Shown here piece after piece: positions 1 to 10,925 of a stretch of DNA of 64,000 nt. Under the pieces are notes generated by a model. That model had not been told where the DNA came from. It saw only the letters and a program-made list of their open reading frames with translations, and made no database searches. The position numbers and the translations under genes are program-made. This DNA comes from Fratercula arctica (taxonomy: Eukaryota; Chordata; Aves; Charadriiformes; Alcidae), in the NCBI GenBank assembly GCA_947846985.1, contig CANTUZ010000004.1:2594927-2658926 (forward strand), given 5' to 3'. Within the stretch, counting starts at the first letter, position 1, and each line of letters opens with the position of its first letter.

Positions 1-227
1 AGTTATGAAAAAGCCTAACATGGAAAAGAAATGACCAGCATCCCATTCAAATTACACAAATTATACTTACAGCATAGCTATATGTTAATTGTTTTAATAC
101 GGATGAACAAAAATTGCTATTTTCAAGCCGATGCGTGTGAGGCAGACGGCTTCTCTGAAAATCGAGCCAAAGAAAAGTTTTTCGGTGCACCACTGTGTGA
201 ATACAGGGAAAAGAACCACAGATTTAC
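1..227 (-). other. CNOT6L: CNOT6L intron, cut by window edge
   Basis: This is the start of the intron downstream of the linker exon. Short open frames here show no family resemblance. I see nothing else. Confidence 0.85.
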
Positions 228-296
228 CTGAGGGTAGAATTTGGTCTCGTTCTTTTAAAGTAATCCATGGCCTTGGAGGCAACTGCTCTGGATGAA
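228..296 (-). CDS. CNOT6L: CNOT6L linker exon before the nuclease domain
   Basis: The exon is 69 bp. The acceptor is ttttttcag and the donor gtaaat at 227-222. It encodes HPEQLPPRPWITLKERDQIL and PS. This peptide is diagnostic for CNOT6L rather than CNOT6. It is the last CNOT6L exon in the window; the next one, expected to begin with SFTVMCYNVLCDKY of the nuclease domain, is off the left edge. Confidence 0.95.
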
Positions 297-2973
297 CTGA
301 AAAAAACAAAAAAAAAAAAAGTAAAACAGTGATTTATTCAGGGTTTATATTTGTAAGTTACAATTTCTAAGTCAAAATGATGACTGAAAAGTAATGTTCC
401 ATACTGTGCTTTGCAACCCCAAGTCTTTTTATACTCCAGGGGAGGCAAAAATCATTTAAATGGCTAGCTATAGTACAAGCAAATTTGTCAGTTGTAAGAT
501 TCACGACTACTTTTGTCTCTTGCCTTCAAATCTAGAAGCACCGCTGAAATATTCCTGCGCCTAGAATATACTGCTGAAGAAGGAGGGGTAAATCCTGGAG
601 TGGTTCAGACATCCTATACCCCCCCTTCTGCAAGCACCTCACCCCATATCCATCATTCCTGCAATGAACTTAGTAGACGTCAAGTGGCAAAACAGAAAGC
701 TCAGTTACGGCACCACGAAGGAGGATTTAAGTCAGGTAATGGCTGTTCTTAATCACTTTGGTATTTTTAGATCTCAATTTGCCATTCTGCTAGCATTTGG
801 ATTATCATTTCTACCGGGAAGCATCAAAATGGCTTCGGTAAGGAAGACTTTGCACTTTGTCGGTAACTGAAGGGTTTTAAACGGAGCAGTGGGAACAACT
901 GGCTGTAACATCGTAACCTGGGAAAAGCTCAGACAATATACATCAACCTCTTCCACTGTGTGCGAGCGTGCGTTTGTGCGTACAACTGGAACCGCTTGAC
1001 AAAAAGGCAAAAGCGGTTAGGAAATACTCTCCCTTCAGTGGTTCGGAATCTCGTTTTAGCAGCAAACACTGTCGCTTTTAAACCGCTTTGGTCAATCAGA
1101 TTTGTAGGGCTGTCACCTGCTAGATGGTCAAGCATGTAGTTCAGTAGCTTTCGAGTTCCGTCTGGATCCTGGTAGAGGCTGAGAATATCTTGTGATAAAG
1201 GATTGCCTGCCAACAGGAGAAAACAACAGCTGGGTGATTAGCTGCCTGACTTCCTTGAGGCTTTCCAACCAAAGAAAATCTCCCATAATGAGAACAGACA
1301 AATTGACCCAGAAGATATTTAGGTTGCTTAACTTGGAGCTGTGAAATCCCACAGTAACAGCTGCCATAGAAATAGCTAACACACGTAGACTTTCTTCCTT
1401 CGACTCACCTCAATCAATGCTACAGTAGGTTAAAGGGTTTATTTACCTATCTACAGATTTGAAATAGGCTCGGAAGGAAGTTTAATAGCATTAAAAAAGA
1501 AAAGCATTGTTCTCCAAACTAGCTGGTCATTTTTGCTCCAAGCTTAATATCTCAAATGAACTGTAAGAAAACGCTGAGGTAATACACAAAGCTTTTGAGC
1601 CCAGAAATTCAAGAGTACTCCTAGGAATATTTAACGGTAAAGAACTCGCTCACCTTTCAAACCTAGGGTTTGTAGCTGGAAGAGCCGTCCAAGTTCATAA
1701 GGCAAAACCCGTAACAGATTGTTATTTAAAAGCAATTCCCTGCAGCAAATGCAAAAACACTTTTGATGAGTACCACTTCAGAAGAAAACTCTTAAAGCGC
1801 TACACGCCGCTCGTCTTCAAAGATGACATTTTCAACGTGATTTTTTTTTGTACTATGGAAAGATATGCCAATCTTCCCATTTCAAAGCACGACCGAAATA
1901 CTTTCATTAGGGGGGGGAAAAAAGCCACAAAAACCCCAAACACAAAATTAAATCAGGGAGAATTTAAACAGCAAGCAATCACCAAGTCTCAAAGAACGTT
2001 TCAGAGCAGAAGACAACGTAGCTTACAGACATGTATCTGTAGAGATCAGAAAAGGGTAATGAACCCACTAGTAATTATTCGAACTGAAGCTTCGCACCAA
2101 TCTTGAATTTTTTAGAATTATTTTAAATACAAGAATGGAAAGCAAAATAAGATTCTCGGCCCCAATCCCAGCATATAGATTTTTGACTAGTTAACCAGAA
2201 AAATTGCTCTCACCTGAGAGATACCATGTTTCCTAGTTCTGCTGGTAAACTTCTGAGTTTGTTGGATGACAGATCCAGGTAAACCAGATTATGAAGCTTG
2301 GCAATATCAGGTGGAATGCGAGTAAGATTATTGTCATTGAGGTGCAGAGCAGTCAAGTGCGTCAGCGACCAGAGAGACGTACTTAAGCTCCGCACTCTAC
2401 CTAAAAAAGAAAAACAAAGAACCACCTCTTCAGTCAGGTTTGTGCTCTCAAACCATCAGATACAAACTATGGGGGATGTCCGAATATGGGATTTCCAGGG
2501 TGGACACCCCACCACTTCACTGGAACGCTCAGTGACGCTTGCAGAAGATAACTCCACGCATCTTTTCCACAAGCAGATTTTAAATAATTATTTAACCCTC
2601 CCAGTTAGGGACCGACGTATAGTTCTAGGGAAGCAGATGCGCTACCCAAAAACTCACGTCCAATCTGAGTTGGTGTTTTAAATCAACTGGGCCGAACGTG
2701 AGCCAGCCAAGCTCGAAGGCAAGCTGGTAAATCAGTTGCTCCTCTTCCCTCAACTCAGAAAAACTGTTTTCACAACAAGATCTCCTATCTGAATGCATCT
2801 GATGCGATTCTGGGGTACCGACATCGCTGCCGAACCAAAATTCAAAACCAAATCAACTCACCCGAGATCTCTAATTCAGCCCAGTGCGATTTCTTGCCGT
2901 TGGCTACCTCTTCTGCTGACATGATGGTGTAAATTCTGCGAGGATCTGGAGGATCATATTTTTCCTTTGGCAT
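228..2973 (-). CDS. CNOT6L: CCR4-NOT subunit 6-like deadenylase, N-terminal half (partial, 5 coding exons)
   Basis: CNOT6L is a catalytic deadenylase of the CCR4-NOT complex that shortens mRNA poly(A) tails in the cytoplasm; its leucine-rich repeats bind the CNOT7/8 partner. Coding segments on the minus strand are 2973-2862, 2400-2214, 1739-1654, 1206-1117 and 296-228. They join in frame to give 181 residues plus one split codon. The product starts MPKEKYDPPDPRRIYTIMSA. Leucine-rich repeats occupy about residues 39-160 (for example HLNDNNLTRIPPDIAKLHNL), followed by a linker containing HPEQLPPRPWITLKERDQIL. That linker separates CNOT6L from its paralogue CNOT6, whose linker differs. The catalytic endonuclease/exonuclease/phosphatase domain must lie left of position 1. 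The ATG at 2973 is the first in-frame start I can see. Human CNOT6L begins five residues earlier, but here the splice acceptor at 2983 breaks that short extension. Confidence 0.95.
297..1116 (-). other. CNOT6L: CNOT6L intron
   Basis: This is an 820-bp GT-AG intron. A short poly(A) run on the plus strand sits at 303-321. No repeat or gene was recognised. Confidence 0.88.
1117..1206 (-). CDS. CNOT6L: CNOT6L exon closing the LRR domain
   Basis: The exon is 90 bp. The acceptor is ctcctgttggcag and the donor gtgaca, a usable but non-optimal site. It encodes NPLSQDILSLYQDPDGTRKL and then LNYMLDHLA. His stands where human CNOT6L has Asn in LDNLA. The split valine codon is completed by the next exon. 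Confidence 0.94.
1207..1653 (-). other. CNOT6L: CNOT6L intron
   Basis: This is a 447-bp intron bounded by gtgagc and ttggcag. I see nothing in it. Confidence 0.88.
1654..1739 (-). CDS. CNOT6L: CNOT6L leucine-rich-repeat exon
   Basis: The exon is 86 bp. The acceptor is tttgctgcag and the donor gtgagc. It encodes ELLLNNNLLRVLPYELGRLF and then QLQTLGLK, the next LRRs. Phase is 1 nt in and 1 nt out, joining exactly to both neighbours. Confidence 0.95.
1740..2213 (-). other. CNOT6L: CNOT6L intron
   Basis: This is a 474-bp intron bounded by gtgaga and ctgcag. It is A/T-rich with short homopolymers only. Confidence 0.88.
2214..2400 (-). CDS. CNOT6L: CNOT6L leucine-rich-repeat exon
   Basis: The exon is 187 bp. 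The acceptor follows a tract reading ttttcttttttag, and the donor is gtgaga at 2213-2208. It encodes RVRSLSTSLWSLTHL through LGNMVSL, which holds most of the LRRs; the spacing L-x-x-L-x-L-x-x-N-x-L is clear. It ends in phase 2 (AG, completing arginine with the next exon). The match to human CNOT6L is almost exact from memory, with Thr for Ser before RIPPDIAK. Confidence 0.96.
2401..2861 (-). other. CNOT6L: CNOT6L intron
   Basis: This is a 461-bp intron bounded by gtgagt and ttttttag. The plus-strand open frame of 127 codons across part of it has no recognisable similarity and overlaps the LRR exon in antisense, so I treat it as chance. Confidence 0.87.
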
Positions 2974-2983
2974 CCCTGTTAGT
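2862..2983 (-). CDS. CNOT6L: CNOT6L first coding exon
   Basis: The exon is 122 bp. The acceptor ends ctttcag at 2984-2990 and the donor is gtgagt at 2861-2856. The start codon is at 2973-2971, so the first 10 nt are 5' UTR unless exon 1 supplies an in-frame start. It encodes MPKEKYDPPDPRRIYTIMSA through WAELEIS and ends in phase 1 (G completing glycine with the next exon). It contains a stop codon (2956-2954) for the overlapping upstream frame discussed in the findings. Confidence 0.93.
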
Positions 2984-5900
2984 CTGAAAGACCATCACAA
3001 CCGTTACCGTCTGCCACTCACCAGCGTTCCCTCATTTCTAGCCCGCCACATTACCTTCCCCAGTGACGCTCTGCAAAAACACACGCCCTGGAGTTTATGT
3101 ACAATAAAGAGCATGCTGATGTCAGCCCAACTGCTCCCAGCGCAACGAGTTAAGCAGGTGCTCGGACCTTTGCAGAATAGGGGCCCATAACGGAAAAGGG
3201 CATTTCTTCCTACAAAGTTTGGCTTTCTGCAGTTATCCGCGGCGTTACCTTGTACCGCCCCGACGCAGACTTTCTGGATTTCCTAGTTTATCCCCCCAGA
3301 CCGAAGCCTAACGCACGTCATCGCTGAGTTATTTGCTGTGTGCAGAACCTGCAGACAAGATGACAGCGTTTCGCTGTTCCCGGCGAAAGCACAGGGATCG
3401 CTCCCTCCTGTAGTTTTCCCAGGGAACCAACGATTGAAGGGAAGGCTCTTCTCTTTGCTTCAACAGCAATTATTTTCAACATACGAAGTCCTACTTTTGC
3501 ACTCGGCTTACACAAGACTTGAAATGGCAATGTGAAGGGGAATTAGTTCGATTTTTCCATTAACTATCTAGGATTTCTGTTCTGTGCTTTTTCGTGCTCA
3601 GTATCAGTCCAGACCTTTTTACTCCTAATGGCCTCGGAGACACAAAAGAAGCTCAGGTAAAATTTTCGTTAGCCATTCTTATACACACAGGGCTTCAGCC
3701 CCCGCCAAAACTTTAATATCAGATGCACACATGTCTTAAGGGTGAGCTTGCGCACACCCAAATTCAACCCATCGCATTTTCCAGATTCTTGTCAGAAGGG
3801 AGCTCCAACGTCCCGTTCAAAAACCAGACACTTTCCAGATGACACGGGGGGAAGTTTCCCTCCACACCTCCCCGGCTGTCATCGTGCTGAGAAAGACTGG
3901 GGCGGGAGAGGGGCTCTTTGGTTTAAAAACATAAGGTTAGCTGAATTTGCTGTTCACTGCTCTTTTCCTCCCCAGACACACAAAATACCCAAACCTTGAT
4001 TTCACACAAAGCCAAAGCAGCTGGTTTACAGGCTGCGTTTTTTTCCCCTCACCCATAGGTCTCTACTACAACTGGCTGCAATAGCTGCGAAGCTCTTAAA
4101 ACAACTATAACCCGTCTGGTTTGCTGAACTGACAAGACAGAAAACTATAAAGAATTTGACAAAACTAGTTCAGGAGTTTTTTAGCTAGTCCAGCTAAACA
4201 AAGACCACATGTCCCTCTACGAGCTTAACGTACTGCAGTTTTTTCCAACTGATGAAGACCAAAAAGAGCGTTGCGGCATCGCATGGGAGCAGGAGTCATC
4301 AGGGCTGTCCCCAGTGAAGGGTCTCGGTTACAGGTTCGGTGCTTCCTTCCCCGAGGAACGCCCGAGGAAATTCCATTCACGCTGAATTAAGGCTCCCTGT
4401 TGCAGGCGCAGGGCAGATGTGAGCCCCACATCTAATTATAGCCGACTTCTATTTACAGGTGAAGTAATACGGCGAGGAAAGCTACAGGGTAAGAGGATTC
4501 TGCTCTCGCACTGCTCAGCTGCAGCAATTCAGTTGGAGGTGATGAATGAAATAGATTACTTAAGGACACGGGATTAGACCTGAAATCCTTCGATCGTCAT
4601 TTCAGAACCCCAAAATCGGGAACGGTACTTCCCGATACAGTCAGAGTTACAGGCTGTGCTTCGGCTGTGCTAAATCTCCGGTGATCGGGGTTTGCTGGAT
4701 TTATTTTCACTGTTAAATACGTGGATGTGCAGAGGCAGGGAAAGAACAGATTCCTCACAGCCCCTGCTGAAAGCCACAAGAGCCCTATTTCACCTTTTCT
4801 CCCGAGCATCCCTGCCCTTAGATGCGTATGAAACGAATCCACATTCCAGCAAGTCTCGACACGGCTCTGCCTGGTTTTTCTTAGACCCCCGGAGCCAACC
4901 AGAGACATCCAGCAGAGCCGTGAATCGCTGCCGAGACAGGGGGAGCCAAGACCCGAGTGCTGGGAGAGCCTGAAGTCCCTGGCAGCTGCGAAGGGCACGG
5001 TCCCAGCCCCAACACCTGCGAGGAAGCAGATCCCAACGCTACCGCACTTCGTATTAAAGCCTGATTGCCTCCAGCAGCACCGAGCGTATTATCCAGCGTA
5101 CTACTCAACACAAATTTTGCGAGATACACACCCAAATCAAGACCACAGTCCTAGCTTTCCGGACGCAGCATACACGGAGCCAGTCTATCCGCGCCAAAAA
5201 GCGGCAAGCTGCTTTTGCAGCAAGTAAAGCTGTCATGTCACTGTCACACAGTTACGTACAGTAACCCTTTAATGGAAAATGAGATTTCATTACCTGGCAT
5301 ATTTATTTCACCCGCAAGGCGTGTTGCAGACTAGAAGGGGAAAACCTAAAAGCAGGGTGGTGGAAATCAAGCAGAATACCAGCAAAGGATTAAGTGTTTA
5401 TGGCAAAAGGGAGTTTTTTGGATCTTTAAGTCTTAATTATCGAACATTCAAACTGATCGGGACGGGTATTCATTTTGCTTTTTCATCTGTCGTATCTTAA
5501 AACGATCCGTACTTCTACCACATCTGGACCTCGGACATCGCAAACTTTGCTGTGCAATACCCAGCATCGCCATTTGGGTGAGTGCTCTGAAAAACACGCT
5601 GTCCTCGCCGGGTCTTCGCATTCTTGGTTTTCTACGGCGTAATATTATAGTAATGTCAGACGCAGGCAGATCTAAATTTCAATTTCTGCATACTGCAAGT
5701 CCTCCCTGCCCTGCCTCCTGCTGGCAAAAGCTTTGGCCACGGTTGCTTCTCAAGGTGCATTTCCAGCTAAAAAGAAAAGGCAAGCGGGAAATCAGCTGTA
5801 TTTCTGCCGCCGTTTCATCGCAAGCCAGACACAGATGGCTATCAGGCCGAAGAAGGCTCAGTCCAGCCAGTTGTCCTTGCTGTCGCACACACGTTGATTC

Positions 5901-7266
5901 GAAGCCTGGAAGTGGCAGAGGTCTTCTCCAGGTGCCGAGCTGGAAACCAGAGCGGGGGCTCGCCGTTCCCACTGCCCGATCCCAGTAGCTTCACTCCTCG
6001 CAACGGGAGAGAAGTCGGACAAACACCCCAGAGCCTGGTGATAAAGTCCTTAAAACCGCGGTGGTTAAACCGTCTGAGTCACCCCATACTCATCCATATC
6101 CGTCCCCAGGCCAAGAGATGACCACTGACCAGGTGACACCATCAAAAAGCTTCAGGATTACAGTTTCCTCCTTGGCAGGGAACCCAATTAAATTATGTTG
6201 AAGTATGGCTCGTTATGAGAAGTGCTCTGCCAATTTAAAGCAATTTGCGGCAGTCAGAGGCCCTCCAATGAAATGAGTCCTGAACCGCGAGTCAAACGAC
6301 ACGCACATTTTTCAGATATTAGTCACTTTAATATTATTTTGAAATAGTAGTGAGTCAAACGAGCATCAGTGTAATTTCCACAGTTACAGAAAAGGGAAAA
6401 CAAACCTAAATCAAATATACTTTTTTTTTTTTTTTTCTTCTGCGTAACAACAACATTGAGCAAGACTTGAAAGCCACCACATGTATTTTTTTGAAGCAAA
6501 AATGAATTCTGCCTGGGTTCCCAACTCCTATCGTTCCCATCTCTTCTTCTGCTTGTCCTGGAACTAAACCAGTATCCAAAGATCCCAGCCTATTTTTGCT
6601 CGGTCTTCTGGAAGCTACACTGAGTTCCCTGAATCAGTTAACCCCAAAATCGGATGGGTATTAGCAAAAGGAACAAAGCAGGAAGATGCAGCCAGGGATG
6701 TGGGAACTGAAGCAGCACTGATTTAGGTCAGCTTGAGCTGTTGCGGAGTTGCACCCTGTGGGTTCAAGCAAGGCCTTTGCTAAAATTCAGCTTACGCAGG
6801 GGTGACCTGAGCAGAATACGTGCGCTCAGTTTCTTTGCTTTTCAAGTGGGATCAAAAAAGGAATTCTTGCCGGCTTCTCTTCTAAAGAGTTCCCTTGGAA
6901 AACTTCAGAAGCTGCTAAAACTTTACAAGTCTAACCATGTAAACTTAAATTGTATGACCCCGATATTGTGTTAGTTAAAGAAAACTTGAACATGAGAACA
7001 TCACTGTATTAGTAAAAACAGTATTTAAGCTCTGAACAAACTTCAAAATCCGGGGGTTCCTAACAATGTCGTGTTTATGTGCTAACTCTTTGGGTACAAG
7101 TCTGTGGGCAAAAGCCTAGAGATGAACTCTCAGAGCATGGTTACCCAGCTGAAACCCTCTGTGTGGTCCCAGGTGAGCTTAATCAGCTCTCACTCAGGTG
7201 TATATAAAAAGGGCTCGGGGGAAGGTGCTTGGTGTGGAAGTGTTGCAAAGCGTAGGTCTGTGGCTG

Positions 7267-7267
7267 C

Positions 7268-7307
<40 letters not shown>
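7267..7307. repeat. C9-T32 homopolymer block
   Basis: Nine C residues are followed directly by 32 T residues, and T-rich sequence continues to about 7360. On the minus strand this is a long poly(A) followed by poly(G). No retroposed gene body was recognised on the side where it would lie (plus coordinates above 7307). Such a junction is prone to slippage and sequencing error. Confidence 0.9.
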
Positions 7308-7308
<1 letters not shown>

Positions 7309-8781
7309 TCTTTTTTCCTCTTTTTTTATGCTCTTGTTTTTATATGCTGTTGTTTTTGCCGGTTTTTGTGTATGGGGCACACTGACTATCAATCAAAGCC
7401 CCCCAAAAATGGAATGCTTTAACAGTACTGGAGGTCTGAAGGGTGGCAAAGAAGAAAGTTTTCAGCTATCAGGCCGCGTCACTGGATTTTACTCTGAAGA
7501 CATGTTTTTCTGGCAACAAACAGGAGCTTCTGCACACTTGGGAGTTTCAGACAAGCAGGTAATAATGAAAAAGAGCACTGCTCTTTTCTATTAAACTATC
7601 TAAGATTCTCTGAAGTTATGCAGGTGTGGAGAACGGGAGATAGGGAGGATATACTTAGCAGTATGAAATAGAAACTGTGATTTTTCTTAGGGAGAAGCTG
7701 AAGGCAGCCCTACAAACTGCATCAGCACAAGAGAAAAAAGGACGCTATGCTAGGGATTAAGAGATTTCTTAATTTACAGCGTATTTTTTCTTGTATGGGT
7801 GGGGGAAATCAGCAGCAGCTGTGAACACAGGAAAATCTCTCCCATTACACAGCACATCCAGACACACCAAAGTAACTACCTCGGGGTCGCCGCGAGAGAT
7901 GAACTGCATCACTACAATTTTTAATGAAGTCAGATCTCATCTTCTGAAGGCAAATACCCCTCATCAGGCACTGGGATTAACGTATGTTCAGAGGAAAGAG
8001 AAAGCCTGCTCAAAGCTGTCCAGATTATTTGGCATCTATGTTGCAGGAGGACTTTGAAGCCAGACAGGTCAAAGGCCCTTAGAGCAATGTGCTGCTCCAA
8101 AATAATGATCGGTCCCTTCCCCAGAGAGGTTAGTAGAGGCATTTCCTAAGTTACATTGACTGTAATGTGTCGTTCTGTTTAAGTTTACCTACCTCAATGT
8201 GTAAGGTCTGCCTCTAATGAGGAAGCCGCTCAAAAAGAGCTGCAACTTCATCTCGCTTCAGCCCTGCGTTCATGGATGTGTTGGCACAACTCAAAACCCT
8301 CGCCTCCAGCGGAGTGACGTCCTTTGTGATTTTTATTTTGTTTTTTTCTTCAGTCTCTGTATAGAGATGAGTCAAACTGCCAAAGTGTTTTGAAAACTAT
8401 CCAGCAGACGGCCCTGAATCATTCCTCCTTCCTCTGCGTGCTAACAGCCTACTGTCCATCCACTTCCATATGGTGATCCCTCCCAGGAATTAAAAATCCT
8501 GCTGGCTGATGAGGCCAGAGCGTGCGCGTATGCGTGTATACACACGGGCACATGTTACTTAACGTTGGAAAGTTGGACCACAAGCCGGAAAACAGAGCCG
8601 TTTTTATCTGTTTATTTTGTAAACAGGACTAAAAGGTTGCAAAGGGAGGAGAGGAAGGCTACTCGTCTGTAATAAGCGTGCTCTGCTTTTATACGAGTGT
8701 ATGACAAAAGTCTCCCCGTCCTGTCCTCCCGAAGGAGAAGTACAGCCAACAAACACAAATATAAAAGATACTTAGAGTGCT

Positions 8782-8794
8782 GGGGGGGGGGGGG
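8782..8794. repeat. Poly(G) tract, 13 nt
   Basis: An uninterrupted run of 13 G lies in otherwise AT-rich intron. It is a simple homopolymer. Confidence 0.9.
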
Positions 8795-8867
8795 ATGAAG
8801 ACCAAGAAAATAAGGCGATTGATTGAGGTATGTTAAGGGGATTTAAAACAAAACTGCTAATGCTCAG

Positions 8868-8945
8868 ATACGTATATATATGTTAGCTTAAGGTAAACTA
8901 CTTAGTATATCAGTGTATATATAGTAACTAGTGTATATATGCTAG
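8868..8945. repeat. AT-rich TATA-type repeat cluster
   Basis: Several copies of (g)tatatata are interspersed with ctag and gtaa words, including two near-copies of agtgtatatat about 25 bp apart (8,915-8,945). It is low-complexity intronic DNA. Confidence 0.6.
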
Positions 8946-9634
8946 CAAGAAAATATGCATGGGGAATTTAGGTCGTCTCTTGCTTGGATCTGAATTTCCT
9001 TCATTGTGCTTTCCTGCAGGAACATGTTCAAGCACCTCTGCGTACACCGTCTCTACCGAGAGAGTTCAACAAGCACCGTGAGTCTGCCAACCAAGGTACC
9101 GTGCCTTTTCAGTTCCTTATTCCAAGTAACCTGATCGGGAATAGAGAGTAGCAGCCGAACAAATAAAAATGCCTCACTGTGGGGTTTTTATTAAAAAGAC
9201 GAAAAGAAGCGTTTTGTTACTGTCATTTCCTAATACTGAGATTTCAAACAATCTTTGAGGAAAACATAATTGGAGTACAGAAATAAGAGTTTACTTGGAC
9301 CCAAGTATCCTACCAACAGGACGAGTTAAACAGTAAGTGGAAATATATCGCAGGGCAACAGATGCAATTTGAAGTGAATATTAAATCTAATGAATAACAA
9401 CAAAAATTTCAAGCTTAGCACCGTGGAGCTAGCAACAAATGATGAAGTCCACAAGCACAACTGAAAAAAAAATCTTTTGTTTTATAAATCTGTAAAAAGA
9501 TGTATTTATTTTAATGTCATTCATCCAAGGAAATTGTTTCTCGTGTGAAGGCACACTGGTTCTGCTGCACAAAGGGCTCCTCTACGCAATGTCAGTAGGA
9601 CTATTGATCTCTTATTTACCAGAAAGAGTCCAAA

Positions 9635-9720
9635 ACCACATAGTTAGGAGACATCTAGAGCATTAAAGATCATCTACTTCTATCTCCTTTCAAGTCTGTA
9701 GTAACTGCTCCTATAGTATC
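9635..9720 (-). mobile_element. Possible highly degenerate CR1 3' end
   Basis: The stretch with taaagatcatcta and following pyrimidine-rich words resembles the reverse complement of the avian CR1 tail (catag... then aagatcatctagtcc). Similarity is short and gapped, so this may be chance. Confidence 0.25.
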
Positions 9721-10239
9721 CTGTAGGCAGGGCCTCAGCCCGGTTCGCTGCTTCTTAAATAATCTGGGCTCCAAGTGGGAAGGAGACAGGACCTTACTTC
9801 TGTAATGCTGTTAGCAAATTACATCAGCTTGTACTCTTCTCGTCTGCTAATACACTTAAAAATACAGCAAGGTAATGGAGGGGGGTTTCTTCAACCACAT
9901 CAGTCATGCATGTAGACCCCAAACTTGCTTTTGTAAGACATCTTTGTTACTCCTAGGTTCAGTAATTAAATTCCTTAACTTGAAACTTTTAGGGAGCATT
10001 GACGCGTATTGCAAGCGGAACCTTTCAATAAAACTGCCACCTCTGCTACACAATCAAGATAAATACTAGATGTACAAAACATATCAACAAAATAAGCTTC
10101 AGTCCTTCCTTGTACCTCTCACAAGGCAGATCTCCTTCAAGGACTATAGCTTTATGTTGCAGCTGATGTAGGCAAAATAAGCAGAAGTGGAAAGACTTTA
10201 GTGGTCTCTCTATAATGATGCCAAGAGGACGAAAAGCCC

Positions 10240-10297
10240 TTCCTCTAAGCTATATATAGGACCTATGTTCCTCTAAGATGTATATATATGACCTATA
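10240..10297. repeat. Imperfect 28-30 bp tandem duplication
   Basis: Two neighbouring copies begin ttcctctaag (10,240 and 10,268). Each continues with a TATA run and then gacctat. The copies differ by small changes, suggesting an old duplication. Confidence 0.7.
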
Positions 10298-10746
10298 AGT
10301 GGTCAGGAGGCATGTTTGTGCTGAGAAGCAGAAGGAACCAGACTCTGACTATGGTGCTGTCCCTGCCTGGCAATTTTATCTTTGCCACAGTCAAGGGAAA
10401 CTCACAGCCATCCGCCACGTTTGGAACAAGGTCGCGCAGGCAGGAGGCATCTTCACGGAGTAACTTCAGGGTCGGGAAGAGAGCACTACTCCTTGATGGA
10501 CTTGTCTGGCAATTTGGAAAGTGTCGCTGTCCTTACCAGAGCGGGGGCAACCCTGCGAGAACCTGCAGGCGGGATTTTGGACTTGCACTCACCCACTCCA
10601 GTTACTGAACCCAGAAGCGTGGTGAAAAGGACGCGTCAACAAGCAGCACAGCAACAATACGATGGAATTTGTCCAAACCTTGCTCTAGTTTTTATTCCAT
10701 GTGGTACTTAGATTAGGCTCGGCAAGAGGAGGCTATTTAGGTTTCG

Positions 10747-10843
10747 CGTGTTCAGTTTCACAGACAATCCTCTCTTTGCTCATTAGCGAGTTCTCGTGTT
10801 CAGTTTCACAGACAATCCTCTCTTTGCTCATTAGCGAGTTCTC
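10747..10843. repeat. Exact 48-bp tandem duplication
   Basis: A 48-bp unit starting cgtgttcagtttcacagaca occurs twice in direct succession (10,747-10,794 and 10,795-10,842) with no mismatch that I can see, and position 10,843 continues the match. Identity implies a recent duplication. The unit is 16 codons long and so keeps the plus-strand frame open, but I do not think the region is coding. Confidence 0.93.
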
Positions 10844-10902
10844 CATCGTGCAAGAGGTGCAGCGGTTCGTGGGGATCCGGTAGGGGCTGTCGTACGAAGG
10901 GA

Positions 10903-10925
10903 GTGTTTTCAGGGATTGAAAACAC
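10903..10925. repeat. Short perfect hairpin
   Basis: Arms gtgttttc (10,903-10,910) and gaaaacac (10,918-10,925) are perfect inverted repeats around a 7-nt loop. No promoter or gene end was recognised beside it, so it is recorded only as structure. Confidence 0.6.
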
